From NCBI RefSeq assembly GCF_030403435.1, contig NZ_JAUEPH010000005.1, positions 62,001-126,000 of the forward strand: a stretch of 64,000 nucleotides of DNA, in the 5' to 3' direction. The position numbers and the translations under genes are program-made. Positions 24,383 through 33,378 of this stretch are shown piece by piece; within the stretch, counting starts at the first letter, position 1; each line of letters begins with the position of its first letter. Source of the DNA: Algoriphagus sediminis. GTDB lineage: Bacteria; Bacteroidota; Bacteroidia; Cytophagales; Cyclobacteriaceae. The notes beneath the pieces are model-generated. The model did no database searches. It saw only the letters and a program-made list of their open reading frames with translations, and had not been told where the DNA came from.

Positions 24383-25657
24383 ATGTTATTAGTCAGTCAA
24401 ATACGAGAAGATTTTCAGAGATGCCTTAAGGGCCTAGAAAAAAGAAACTTTCCAAATGCCGAGACCACCTTAAACAAAGTGCTGGATCTTGATCGTGCCA
24501 GGAAAGACACCCAAACTCAAAGAGATAAAATTCAGGCTGAATCTAATTCCTTATCAAGGCAAATTGGTGGGCTGATGAAAGAAGGGAAGCGGGAAGAAGC
24601 GAATGCTATCAAGGAGAAAACCAGCGAGATTAAGGGTCAAATCAAAGATTTAGAAGAAGATTACAATCAAATAGAGATTTCTCTAAGAGAACTGCTTTAT
24701 ACGATTCCAAATATTCCACATAGCTCCGTGAAAGCTGGTAAGAGTGCCGAGGATAATGAAATTATTCTAGAAAAAGGGGGAAAGCCAGTTTTAGGTGCTA
24801 GCAAGTTGCCTCATTGGGAGCTGATAAAAAAATATGACATTATTGACTTTGACCTAGGTGCAAAAATTACCGGAGCTGGATTTCCGGTATATAAAGGTAA
24901 GGGGGCTCGATTACAGAGGGCTTTGATTAATTTCTTCCTTGATGAAGCTTTGGCCGAAGGCTACATGGAAGTACAACCACCAATACTGGTAAATGAAGAT
25001 TCAGGATATGGAACCGGCCAACTTCCTGATAAAGAAGGACAAATGTACCATGCCAATGAGGATAATCTATATCTGATTCCTACAGCAGAGGTTCCAATCA
25101 CCAATTTATATAGAGATATGATCCTTTCAGAAGAGGATTTTCCCATAAAGAATGTGGGGTATACACCCTGTTTCAGAAGAGAGGCTGGCAGCTGGGGTGC
25201 GCATGTTCGAGGACTGAATCGACTTCATCAGTTTGATAAGGTTGAGATCGTGCAGATTACTCATCCCGACCGTTCTTATGAAGTATTGGAAGATATGAGT
25301 TCATATGTCCAGGGCATCCTTGAAAAACTTGAACTTCCTTACCGTGTTCTGAGACTATGTGGTGGGGATACAGGTTTTACTTCTGCTTTGACCTATGACA
25401 TGGAAGTTTATTCGGCAGCGCAGGAAAGATGGCTTGAGGTCAGTTCTGTTTCAAATTTCGAGACGTATCAAGCGAATCGCCTTAAATTGAGATTTCGAGG
25501 GGAGGATAAAAAAAGTCAGTTAGCTCATTCTTTGAATGGAAGTGCCTTGGCATTACCAAGAATAGTGGCTTCCATTCTGGAAAATAATCAGACAGAGGAT
25601 GGAATTAAAATGCCAAAGGTTCTCATCCCTTACCTTGGCTTTGATATAATTAATTGA
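24383..25657 (+). CDS. serS: Seryl-tRNA synthetase
   Basis: SerRS charges tRNA-Ser (and tRNA-Sec where present). The 424-residue protein starts MLLVSQIRED at ATG 24383, the family-typical N-terminus. The long coiled-coil tRNA-binding arm occupies about 30-110. The class II catalytic core shows motif 2 (TPCFRREAGSWG) and motif 3 (NGSALALPRIVASILE). Length is normal. Confidence 0.95.
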   Translation: MLLVSQIREDFQRCLKGLEKRNFPNAETTLNKVLDLDRARKDTQTQRDKIQAESNSLSRQIGGLMKEGKREEANAIKEKTSEIKGQIKDLEEDYNQIEISLRELLYTIPNIPHSSVKAGKSAEDNEIILEKGGKPVLGASKLPHWELIKKYDIIDFDLGAKITGAGFPVYKGKGARLQRALINFFLDEALAEGYMEVQPPILVNEDSGYGTGQLPDKEGQMYHANEDNLYLIPTAEVPITNLYRDMILSEEDFPIKNVGYTPCFRREAGSWGAHVRGLNRLHQFDKVEIVQITHPDRSYEVLEDMSSYVQGILEKLELPYRVLRLCGGDTGFTSALTYDMEVYSAAQERWLEVSSVSNFETYQANRLKLRFRGEDKKSQLAHSLNGSALALPRIVASILENNQTEDGIKMPKVLIPYLGFDIIN

Positions 25658-25662
25658 TAGTC

Positions 25663-26091
25663 ATGAAAAATTTGATTGGCTTTCTCGTCCTTTTGTTAGG
25701 GTTCTCGGTTTCTTCTTTTTCACAGGAATCCAAAGAAAAAGAGCAAATCGCCGCGACGGTACAACTATATTTTGATGGGATGATGGAGCGGGACAGGGCA
25801 AAACTGGATAAGGCATTTGCTTCAGAGGCTCGTTTGATCGGCTTTCGCAAAGATCAATACACGGTTACCGAATATGAAGACTGGGCTAGTGGAACAGCCA
25901 GCGGAGAGCCTCGTGATATCAGTAAATACAAAAATAATTTGGTAGTCATTCACGTGAATGGAACTACAGCTGTGGCTGAAACAGAGCTTTTTTGGCCCGG
26001 AATCTACTATTACGATTACCTTACTCTTCTAAAAATAGATGGGGCCTGGAAGATTGTTCACAAAAGCTGGACATCCAGAGTTCTAGACTAA
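25663..26091 (+). CDS. Secreted NTF2-like (lumazine-binding/DUF4440-type) protein
   Basis: A 142-residue protein with a signal peptide (MKNLIGFLVLLLGF, ending SFSQ) and a cone-shaped NTF2-like domain: IAATVQLYFDGMMERDRAKLDKAF at the start and YLTLLKIDGAWKIVHKSW at the end. Proteins of this type bind or transform small ligands; many have no known activity. ATG 25663 is chosen over a TTG at 25654 because it starts the signal peptide cleanly. It follows serS by 5 bases and is probably cotranscribed. Confidence 0.78.
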   Translation: MKNLIGFLVLLLGFSVSSFSQESKEKEQIAATVQLYFDGMMERDRAKLDKAFASEARLIGFRKDQYTVTEYEDWASGTASGEPRDISKYKNNLVVIHVNGTTAVAETELFWPGIYYYDYLTLLKIDGAWKIVHKSWTSRVLD

Positions 26092-26162
26092 TTCTGTCAA
26101 TTTTTTGACCTTCGGTAAAAAGCCATAAATCTAGCGAGGGTTGGATAATTTTCTCAGAAATC

Positions 26163-26765
26163 TTAATTCTTTCTCCCGGAAAGTTCCTGATGAATTTCCA
26201 AAATTTGGGGAAGTACGAGACGATTTGGCGAATTTCTTATCACCCAATCAGCCTTATCACATTTTTGCTTGTCAGGAAGTTGCTGATCGATGATTTTATT
26301 TACTTGGTCCAGAGTTCTATGTGAATCTCTTGAAAGAACACGATTGATTCGGATTTTTAAAGGAGCACTAACATTAATTACTCCATCTAGTTTCTTCTCA
26401 CCCCCAGTCTCGAAGATCAATGCGGCTTCTTTCAAAACATATTGACCCCCTTGATCTTTTACCCAGTTTTCAAAATCTTTTCCCACTGCAGGATGGACCA
26501 GAGAGTTTATTATTTTGACCTTTTCCGGATCAGAAAAAACTGTGTTTGCTAAAAAACCCCGATTTAAAGTTCCATCAGGGAAATAGGCCTCCTGCCCAAA
26601 GTTCTTAATGATGGCTTTCTTAAGATCCGGGTCGTTTGAGATAAGCCATTTTGCTCTATTATCTGCTGAATAAACCTGAATTCCGAGTAATTTAAAAACT
26701 TTGGCAATGATACTTTTTCCTGAGCCTATTCCTCCCGTGATTCCTATTTTCAGCGGATTATTCAT
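26163..26765 (-). CDS. coaE: Dephospho-CoA kinase
   Basis: CoaE catalyses the last step of coenzyme A synthesis, phosphorylating the ribose 3'-OH. The 200-residue protein has the P-loop GGIGSGKS (residues 11-18), the substrate segment YSADNRAKWL and a lid region with RVLSRDSHRT. It overlaps the 3' end of ybbR by 8 bases and ends the nusB-yajC-ybbR operon. Confidence 0.93.
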   Translation of the reverse strand: MNNPLKIGITGGIGSGKSIIAKVFKLLGIQVYSADNRAKWLISNDPDLKKAIIKNFGQEAYFPDGTLNRGFLANTVFSDPEKVKIINSLVHPAVGKDFENWVKDQGGQYVLKEAALIFETGGEKKLDGVINVSAPLKIRINRVLSRDSHRTLDQVNKIIDQQLPDKQKCDKADWVIRNSPNRLVLPQILEIHQELSGRKN

Positions 26766-27723
26766 ATTTCAGTTTGACTGTGGAAGGCTCAATTCTGATC
26801 AGTTCTACATATTTAGGGAGAGGGTTGACTCGCACATTAAGTGTAGAATCCTCCCGATTCCTTTGAGAATAATCCAAGATTGCTTCGAACTCCAATTCTT
26901 GGAATTTTTCAATTTCTCTGGAATCCAAGAGATAATAAAAAATAATAGGATCCTCTTCTTCTACTATGCTTGCTGATCTTGGAAAGTTTCTGCGAACCGG
27001 TTTTAATGTTTGGTTTCCCTCCAAAAAGGGTACAATTTCCATTGATACCTCAACCTTTTCATTTTCTAATGACAATAGGTTTTCCAAATTCCGGGGGACC
27101 TCCAAAGTAATTTCTTTGGAAAGATTCGCATTAATTCGGGTTTCATCTAGGTCGATTGGAAACTCTCCAGCAAAACTCTCCAAAATGGAACTTGCACCTT
27201 GTACCGTTATTTGGTCAGGGGTAAAAACTGGCTTTGAAATCAGTCGGTGATTCTCCGCTAGGCTGTAGGAATTTGAATCTAAAACCGGGCGAAGTCGAGC
27301 AGTTTCGATTCGGTCAATATTAAATATAAGGCTATCATTCAGGATTGAAACAAGTTCGGTGGGTGAGATAAACTCGGCGAGCGGTCTCTCTAGGTCATCT
27401 GACAGGAGATAGTCGGTATTTCCTGCATTTCCAAGTTCAATTAAGAATGGAGTTTCATTGATATTGAAGTATTTCCGTAAAAGGTCCCAGCCGTTTCCAT
27501 TTATTTCAATTTCTAGCCTCCTTGGCAATTCAGAAACCGCCACATACCTGCTCTCGTCAAAGGTGAATTCTATCGGAAAATCAACAATAGTGTTGTAATC
27601 ATCCTTATTCAGGGCGTTTAAAACCCAAAAAGTGGTAGCCGTGATTATACACAGGACTACCACTTTTAAATTGGAAACTTTTTTAGGTGTTATCCTAAAG
27701 GATGATTTTTTGGTTTCCGGCAA
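26758..27723 (-). CDS. YbbR-domain membrane-anchored protein
   Basis: A 321-residue protein with a short basic cytoplasmic N-terminus, one membrane helix (about 18-40, VVVLCIITATTFWVLNAL) and an extracytoplasmic beta-rich region with YbbR-like repeats (about 55-315), for example PDQITVQGASSILESF. YbbR (CdaR in Firmicutes) modulates diadenylate cyclase there; in Bacteroidota no cdaA partner is adjacent here. It starts 7 bases after yajC. Confidence 0.82.
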   Translation of the reverse strand: MPETKKSSFRITPKKVSNLKVVVLCIITATTFWVLNALNKDDYNTIVDFPIEFTFDESRYVAVSELPRRLEIEINGNGWDLLRKYFNINETPFLIELGNAGNTDYLLSDDLERPLAEFISPTELVSILNDSLIFNIDRIETARLRPVLDSNSYSLAENHRLISKPVFTPDQITVQGASSILESFAGEFPIDLDETRINANLSKEITLEVPRNLENLLSLENEKVEVSMEIVPFLEGNQTLKPVRRNFPRSASIVEEEDPIIFYYLLDSREIEKFQELEFEAILDYSQRNREDSTLNVRVNPLPKYVELIRIEPSTVKLKYE

Positions 27724-27730
27724 AATTCAA

Positions 27731-28045
27731 TTATTTCTTATCTGTCTTTTTTGAGAAGTCTAAGGAGATAGCTGATTTTTCTACTTTCACTTTTAAGCCA
27801 CGATCCAGTTCCATCGTGACTACATCACCGTCTACGCTAAATACTTTTCCATGAAGACCGCCTATGGTAACTACTTGATCTCCTTTTTTTATCTCCTCAA
27901 TAAACTTTTTTGTCTCTTTCTGTTTCTTTTGCTGAGGTCTGAACATGAAGAAATACATGATCAGAATTATTGAGCCAAATAGAAATACTTGACCCATAAT
28001 ACCGCTCCCACCGGGAACAGCCTGGGCTAAAATGCTTGTGATCAT
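27731..28045 (-). CDS. yajC: Preprotein translocase accessory subunit YajC
   Basis: YajC associates with the SecDF part of the Sec translocase. The 104-residue protein has one membrane helix (about 15-36, MGQVFLFGSIILIMYFFMF) followed by RPQQKKQKE and a small C-terminal domain with GDQVVTIGGLHGKV, the family signature. It is sandwiched between the DUF1573 lipoprotein and ybbR with gaps of only a few bases. Confidence 0.94.
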   Translation of the reverse strand: MITSILAQAVPGGSGIMGQVFLFGSIILIMYFFMFRPQQKKQKETKKFIEEIKKGDQVVTIGGLHGKVFSVDGDVVTMELDRGLKVKVEKSAISLDFSKKTDKK

Positions 28046-28048
28046 ATA

Positions 28049-28591
28049 TTATCTCTTAACTGGTCCAACTGGAGCACCAGCACCACCTGCCTTAGGATTA
28101 ACAGTTCCCCTCATTCTAAGACGAGTAACTGTTGGGTTAGTGTTTGCTTGAATAGTCACTGTTGGAGCCTGAGAACCGGATTTTGCCCTTGAGTTAAATA
28201 CTACCTTTACAAATCCATCTTCACCTGGATTAACAGGAGTTTTGGTCCAGTCAGGGCTGGTACATCCACAAGACGCTGTGATATTTGAAATCACTAGTGG
28301 AGCCTGTCCATTGTTGGTGAAGTTGAAAATATGTTCAATAACTTCACCTTCTTGGATGGTTCCAAAGTTATATTCCATTTCGGAAAACTCGAATTGGCCT
28401 AGAGAAGAAGGGTCAGCTGGCTGTGATGCCTGAGCATTTACTGGAGTGACAGCACTTGGAGATTTTGATTCCAAAGCTGCTATTTTCTCTTCTAATGCTT
28501 GAATTTTGGCTTCCTGGTCACTCTTTTGGTTGCAAGCTCCCATGGCCAGCAGTCCACAAAGCGCCAGAGCACTCAATAATCTTAATTTCAT
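28049..28591 (-). CDS. DUF1573 lipoprotein
   Basis: A 180-residue protein with a lipoprotein signal (MKLRLLSALALCGLLAMGAC; Cys20), a short coiled coil (about 28-45) and a DUF1573 Ig-like domain (about 68-165). The domain carries the family hallmark GTIQEGEVIEHIFNFTNNG and SCGCTSPDW. Proteins with this domain are frequent in Bacteroidota envelopes and have no defined biochemical function that I know. It begins the tight DUF1573-yajC-ybbR-coaE stretch. Confidence 0.88.
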   Translation of the reverse strand: MKLRLLSALALCGLLAMGACNQKSDQEAKIQALEEKIAALESKSPSAVTPVNAQASQPADPSSLGQFEFSEMEYNFGTIQEGEVIEHIFNFTNNGQAPLVISNITASCGCTSPDWTKTPVNPGEDGFVKVVFNSRAKSGSQAPTVTIQANTNPTVTRLRMRGTVNPKAGGAGAPVGPVKR

Positions 28592-28636
28592 AATGGTATT
28601 TATTTGGTCTTAAATAGATCGCGAAATAAACAAAGC

Positions 28637-28652
28637 TTGGGAATATTCCCAA
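28637..28652. repeat. 16-bp perfect palindrome between ytxH-like and DUF1573 genes
   Basis: TTGGGAATATTCCCAA is a perfect inverted repeat in the 81-base gap between the two minus-strand genes. It could be an operator, or a weak terminator for the upstream genes. No long T run follows. Confidence 0.4.
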
Positions 28653-28672
28653 AAATCACTATTCCACTTAAA

Positions 28673-28975
28673 TTAATTCTGGTCTTTATTGATTTGTTCA
28701 ATTAGCTTATTCACGTCGCTGAGTAAACCCTCAGCTTTGCTTTTTGCTTCTGAAATAACTCGTTTCCCTTCGGTCTTTGCCTCATTTAAATGGATTTCCT
28801 TTCCTTCCACTAAATCCCCGATAAGGTCTTCAAGTTCCTTCTGGTATTTAGATAGTCTGTATGACAATCTATCTCTGGTGTTATCTCCTGTGTCTGGAGC
28901 GAATAAAACTCCCAGAGCGGCACCTACGCCTGCCCCTACAAGAAATGCTACTAATGAATTGCTTCCTTTACTCAT
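28673..28975 (-). CDS. YtxH-domain protein
   Basis: A 100-residue protein with an N-terminal glycine/alanine-rich membrane helix (about 7-26, VAFLVGAGVGAALGVLFAP) followed by the YtxH-typical APDTGDNTRDRL turn and an amphipathic charged helical tail. YtxH proteins are linked to general stress in Bacillus; no precise role is known. Starts 7 bases after nusB. Confidence 0.8.
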   Translation of the reverse strand: MSKGSNSLVAFLVGAGVGAALGVLFAPDTGDNTRDRLSYRLSKYQKELEDLIGDLVEGKEIHLNEAKTEGKRVISEAKSKAEGLLSDVNKLIEQINKDQN

Positions 28976-28982
28976 GTCTTTA

Positions 28983-30170
28983 TTATTTATTATCTAAAAG
29001 TCCTCTACCACTTTTACGGATTTCTCCGCTTTCAGTTAACTCTTTTGAAATAACATCCAGCAGGCCATTTACAAACTGTTTGCTTTTTGGCGTACTGTAT
29101 GTCTTAGAAATATCAATGTATTCATTGATACTGACCTTCACTGGGATGCTTGGGAAATTTTTCATTTCTGCCAAAGCCATCGAAATAATTACTTTGTCAG
29201 TAAAAGCTAGCCTTTCAATGTCCCAGTTTTGCGTTTTTTGAGCAATAAGCGCCTTGCTTCTAGGCGCTTCTTCAAGTGTGAATTTAAAGATATTTTGAAA
29301 GAATTCCCTATCCTCCTCCCAGTTGATTGCTAGCTCGGGTAGTAGATTGTCTTCTTTTGAATCATTTTCAGCTGCGTTTTTCAAAACTTTCGAAGCCAAA
29401 CTTCTTACGATAGATTTATTCTCTACCCAATTAAGGTCCTTTTCTACGAAGTAGTTCAAAATCACTTCATTTTTGAAAATTATCCTTTTCAGGATTGCTT
29501 CCGCAGCATGGAGGTCGTCAGCTAAATCAGGTTTTTCGATTTTTAAATACTCCTGATATTCCTCCGAAGGTTTTACATATTCCCTGAACCATTCTTTAAT
29601 CTCCAATTCGATGTCCTCAAGGGACACATGATATCTCCCAATTGCGGCCTGGTAGGACTTAGAGTCTTTAATTCTAGCTAAGATTTTATTTTGGGCCAGA
29701 TTTAATCTGGTATCAGTTCCTGCGGTACCAGTTTTGTCTTCGAACTTCCTTTTCTTTTCAAATTCAGTTGCGACATGGTCTGAAAAGGAGATTAAAAGCT
29801 GAATAGTGGAAAGGTAAAGTTGAGGAATTCTTTCAGCGGAACTTACCATATTCTTAATGAGGAAGTCCCGGTCTGCCTGATTGGATTTCAGGTATTGCTC
29901 AAGGGCATCCTTGGCAACCTTATTGACTTTGGCGTCTTCAGACTCACTGATATGGGTTTGGCTTGCCTGCACACTTTGATCTAAAAGGTTCATGGCAACA
30001 TTGGCTTGAGCATTCAGAAGATCTTTGTCCTGATATTCCATGCTATTTAAATCCGGTTGGAAGGCTTCTTTGACGTGGTCTTTTGCCAGATTCAGGTTCG
30101 AAGCTTTGCATTGTTCGTAAGCATACAAAGTTTGAAAGGCTTTTACTCGTAAGATTCTTCGATTAAGCAT
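28983..30170 (-). CDS. nusB: Transcription antitermination factor NusB (long form)
   Basis: NusB binds boxA RNA with NusE (S10) and supports rRNA antitermination. The 395-residue protein is much longer than the about 140-residue E. coli protein. It begins MLNRRILRVKAFQTLYAYEQ, has a long helical insert or extension (about 30-260), and a C-terminal NusB core (about 270-385) with KVSINEYIDISKTYSTPKSKQFVNGLLD. Such extended NusB proteins are usual in Bacteroidota. It follows leucine dehydrogenase but is separated by a terminator. Confidence 0.9.
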   Translation of the reverse strand: MLNRRILRVKAFQTLYAYEQCKASNLNLAKDHVKEAFQPDLNSMEYQDKDLLNAQANVAMNLLDQSVQASQTHISESEDAKVNKVAKDALEQYLKSNQADRDFLIKNMVSSAERIPQLYLSTIQLLISFSDHVATEFEKKRKFEDKTGTAGTDTRLNLAQNKILARIKDSKSYQAAIGRYHVSLEDIELEIKEWFREYVKPSEEYQEYLKIEKPDLADDLHAAEAILKRIIFKNEVILNYFVEKDLNWVENKSIVRSLASKVLKNAAENDSKEDNLLPELAINWEEDREFFQNIFKFTLEEAPRSKALIAQKTQNWDIERLAFTDKVIISMALAEMKNFPSIPVKVSINEYIDISKTYSTPKSKQFVNGLLDVISKELTESGEIRKSGRGLLDNK

Positions 30171-30231
30171 GATATGAAAAATTGATCTAAATATACTGAA
30201 TTCTACGCGTCCGTGAATTTACTTGAGACAC

Positions 30232-30260
30232 TAAAAAACCACTGAGTATATCAGTGGTCT
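30232..30260 (-). terminator. Terminator after leucine dehydrogenase
   Basis: On the minus strand ACCACTGA pairs with TCAGTGGT around a 5-base loop and is followed by TTTTTTAG. It lies 19 bases after the dehydrogenase stop and separates it from nusB. Confidence 0.82.
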
Positions 30261-30278
30261 CATTAGCATGTGAGTTTA

Positions 30279-31379
30279 TCAGAAGGATAGTTTGACCCTA
30301 CCAATGGCCTCTATTCTTTCTTTCGCAACCTTGATGGCCGCTAATTGAGCAGATATCTGTTCCCTTTCAGATTTTTCAAAAATCTCCAAACAGGTATCAT
30401 AAATCTTCTCAGTTTGTCGATAGACGGTTTCTTTGTCATGACCTCCTAAATATTCAGCTCCAACATTAATTACTCCACCGGCATTGATTAGAAAATCAGG
30501 GGCATAGATAATTCCTCGGTTTTGAAGCTCAAGACCATGCTTTTCTTCGTCTTTCAATTGATTATTCGCAGCTCCGGCAATCACCTGACACTTTAACTTG
30601 TCTATGGTATCGTCATTAAGAGTTGCACCCAAAGCACAAGGAGCATAGATATCCATCTCCACTTCATAAATTAAATTCGGATCCACGATGGTAGCCCCTG
30701 TCTCTGCTGCCACTTTCTTCAATTTGTCTTCAAAAATGTCCGAGATAAGAATGTCTGCTTTTTCTTTCACAAGGTAGTCAATTAGAAATCGGCCAACTTG
30801 CCCTACGCCCTGAACAGCAATTGTTTTTCCTTCAAGGCTATCACTACCAAATGCTTTTTTTGCGGCAGCTTTCATTCCAATGTAAGTTCCATAAGCTGTG
30901 ACAGGTGAGGGGTCTCCACCACCACCACGAGTTTCGGGTAATCCGGTGACATGCTTTGTCTCCATGGCAATATATTCCATGTCAGCAGTGCTCATGTTCA
31001 CATCTTCAGCTGTCACATACCTACCTGAAAGCCCTTCAATGAAACGTCCGAATCGTCTCAGAAATGCTTCATTTTTCATTTTAGGATCCCCAATGATTAC
31101 CGCTTTACCACCGCCAAGATTTAATCCGGCGAGGGCATTTTTGAAAGTCATCCCTCTGGAAAGTCGCAAGACATCAGTGATAGCTTCCTCTTCGGTGGCG
31201 TAGGGCCACATTCGGGTACCACCCAATGCAGGCCCCAAAGTAGTGTTATGAATTCCAACAAGGGCTTTTAGCCCGGTAGCCTTATCGTGGCAAACGACAA
31301 GCTGTTCGTGTTCCATTTCCGTGATTTGACCAAAAACAGACCCTTGCTTCATTGTTTCTTTGGCTTTAGTTTCTAACAT
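30279..31379 (-). CDS. Leucine/valine/phenylalanine-type amino acid dehydrogenase
   Basis: The enzyme oxidatively deaminates a branched-chain or aromatic amino acid with NAD, supplying 2-oxo acids for branched fatty acids. The 366-residue protein shows the ELFV substrate domain with GGTRMW, GGGKAVIIGDP with the catalytic Lys, and TAEDVNMS. The Rossmann part has VQGVGQVGRFL. C-terminal NAGGVINV is conserved. Leu versus Phe/Val preference cannot be fixed from sequence, though leucine dehydrogenase is most common here. Confidence 0.9.
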   Translation of the reverse strand: MLETKAKETMKQGSVFGQITEMEHEQLVVCHDKATGLKALVGIHNTTLGPALGGTRMWPYATEEEAITDVLRLSRGMTFKNALAGLNLGGGKAVIIGDPKMKNEAFLRRFGRFIEGLSGRYVTAEDVNMSTADMEYIAMETKHVTGLPETRGGGGDPSPVTAYGTYIGMKAAAKKAFGSDSLEGKTIAVQGVGQVGRFLIDYLVKEKADILISDIFEDKLKKVAAETGATIVDPNLIYEVEMDIYAPCALGATLNDDTIDKLKCQVIAGAANNQLKDEEKHGLELQNRGIIYAPDFLINAGGVINVGAEYLGGHDKETVYRQTEKIYDTCLEIFEKSEREQISAQLAAIKVAKERIEAIGRVKLSF

Positions 31380-31527
31380 ACGAACTTACACTTTTAGAAT
31401 GTGTTATATTTGGGTAATTCCTTGACAGGAAAATTGAAGAACAAAATTAAATACTTTTTTCCGTCTTTATTGGGTCAAGATACGCAGTTTTAAATGACTG
31501 TTTTCTCATAATTAAAGTTTTTATTTG
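31380..31527. other. Divergent intergenic region, no clear gene
   Basis: This 148-base AT-rich gap separates the divergent dehydrogenase and ABC-exporter genes and must contain both promoters. A plus-strand TATATTTG (31405-31412) matches the -7 consensus but lies about 115 bases before the exporter start and lacks a TTG partner. On the minus strand TAAGTTCG just before the dehydrogenase start differs by one base. No coding frame is supported. Confidence 0.4.
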
Positions 31528-33327
31528 GTGAAGTCACTTTGGAGATTAAATAAGTATTTGTACCGATATCGGGGACTATTACTTCTGGGAATACTATTTA
31601 CGGTAATCTCAAACATATTCGTAATTATTCCTGCACAGTTGGTTCGTTTAGCCATAGATTATGTGGTTGAGAGTGTTACTTTTTATCAGCCTCTTCAAAT
31701 GGCAGGTCTGGCTGATGAAGCAAGGGAGGTGTTCCTCCATTACGTTCTTATTTTTGGAGTCCTCATTCTGGCAATGGCTTTATTAAGAGGGTTTTTCCTC
31801 TTTCTAATTCGGCAGACGATTATCATCATGTCTCGAAAGATAGAGTATGATTTAAAAAATGACATTTTCAATCATTATCAACAGCTCCCTTTAAGTTTTT
31901 TTAGAAAAAATAGCACGGGAGACCTTATGGCTCGGATCACCGAGGATGTAAGCCGGGTAAGAATGTATCTGGGACCTGCCATTATGTATGGGATTAATCT
32001 TTTGATTCTTTTTCCATTGGTGATCTCCTACATGATTTCCGTAAATCCTACGCTCACTTTCTATTCACTTCTTCCTCTTCCTGTACTTTCGATCAGTATT
32101 TATTTCGTGAATAATCTAATTAACGAGCGGTCTGAAAAAATTCAAAGGAGCTTGTCTGGACTGAGCACTTTTGTTCAGGAGGCATTCTCGGGTATTCGGG
32201 TTTTAAAGGCTTTCGTGAGGGAAGAAGACAGTGCAAGAGATTTTGATACAGCGAGTGAAGATTATAAAGTAAAATCAATCGATCTCACAAAAGTAAATGC
32301 CTTGTTTTTTCCATTGATTATGGCGCTTGTAGGTATCTCAACCATAATTACAGTCTATGTTGGAGGGATGCAGGTGATCAATGGTCAAATAGGCTATGGG
32401 GTGATCGCAGAATTTATTCTTTATGTAAATATGTTGACCTGGCCTGTGACATCTTTAGGTTGGGTGACTAGTATCATCCAACGTGCCGCAGCCTCCCAGA
32501 CTCGTATCAATGAATTTTTGGATGAGAAAAACCATCTGGTTAGTACGGAAAACCTAGAGGCTGATATTCAAGGTGAAATTCAAGTGACTGATTTGTCTTT
32601 TGTGTATCCGGACTCAGGGGTGAAAGCGCTGGATAAAGTGTCTTTTGAGATTGGACATGGGCAGACTTTGGGCATTATAGGTACAACCGGCTCAGGGAAG
32701 TCAACTATCGCCAATCTATTGATGCGAATGTATCATCCTACAAACGGTGAGATAAAAGTGGATGGTCAGCTTTTGGAAAAATATTCCACAGAGAGCCTTA
32801 GAAAGCAAATAGGTTATGTTCCTCAGGACGTCTTCTTATTTTCAGATACCATTCGAAATAATATCGCTTTTGGTCTGGAAAACCCAACAAAGGAAATTAT
32901 CGAACAGGCGGCCAAAGATGCAGACGTTTATCAAAATATTGTCGACTTCCCCAGGGGCTTTGATACAATTCTTGGGGAAAGAGGAATTACTCTTTCCGGC
33001 GGACAAAAACAGAGAGTATCCATTGCCAGGGCTATTGCAAAGGAACCAAAGATCCTCATTTTAGACGACTGTCTTTCTGCAGTGGACACCAAAACAGAAA
33101 ATGTCATTCTAAATGCTTTGAGAGATATTATGAAGGATCGAACGTCCATCATTATCTCTCATAGAGTTTCTTCAGCCAAACTTGCTGACCACATCATCGT
33201 ATTAGATGATGGAAGAATTGTTGAGCAGGGTACACATAGCCTACTGATGGATAAGAAAGGAGTCTATGCAGACCTATATGAGAAGCAGACCCAAAGTAGC
33301 GAATCCATGGACGAACCTTTGATTTAG
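31528..33327 (+). CDS. ABC exporter half-transporter (membrane domain fused to ATPase)
   Basis: A type IV ABC exporter of 599 residues from GTG 31528 (a TTG at 31525 is adjacent). The membrane domain with six helices spans about 1-320. The nucleotide-binding domain (about 345-590) has Walker A GTTGSGKST, signature LSGGQKQR, Walker B ILILDD and the switch His in IIISHR. The residue after the Walker B Asp is Asp instead of the catalytic Glu (LDDCLSAVD), a pattern seen in heterodimeric exporters, yet no partner gene is adjacent. Substrate (lipid or drug) is unknown. Confidence 0.9.
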   Translation: MKSLWRLNKYLYRYRGLLLLGILFTVISNIFVIIPAQLVRLAIDYVVESVTFYQPLQMAGLADEAREVFLHYVLIFGVLILAMALLRGFFLFLIRQTIIIMSRKIEYDLKNDIFNHYQQLPLSFFRKNSTGDLMARITEDVSRVRMYLGPAIMYGINLLILFPLVISYMISVNPTLTFYSLLPLPVLSISIYFVNNLINERSEKIQRSLSGLSTFVQEAFSGIRVLKAFVREEDSARDFDTASEDYKVKSIDLTKVNALFFPLIMALVGISTIITVYVGGMQVINGQIGYGVIAEFILYVNMLTWPVTSLGWVTSIIQRAAASQTRINEFLDEKNHLVSTENLEADIQGEIQVTDLSFVYPDSGVKALDKVSFEIGHGQTLGIIGTTGSGKSTIANLLMRMYHPTNGEIKVDGQLLEKYSTESLRKQIGYVPQDVFLFSDTIRNNIAFGLENPTKEIIEQAAKDADVYQNIVDFPRGFDTILGERGITLSGGQKQRVSIARAIAKEPKILILDDCLSAVDTKTENVILNALRDIMKDRTSIIISHRVSSAKLADHIIVLDDGRIVEQGTHSLLMDKKGVYADLYEKQTQSSESMDEPLI

Positions 33328-33378
33328 CCTCTTTTTCACTCAAAAATTGAGTAACTTATTAATTCAAACCTAAGCCTT

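Noticed and set aside
28983-30170. NusB as a fused or frameshifted gene because of its 395 residues
   Set aside because: The frame is continuous and long NusB proteins are usual in Bacteroidota.
33338-33352. ACTCAA/TTGAGT stem after the ABC exporter
   Set aside because: Six base pairs with an AAA loop and no T run; too weak to call a terminator.
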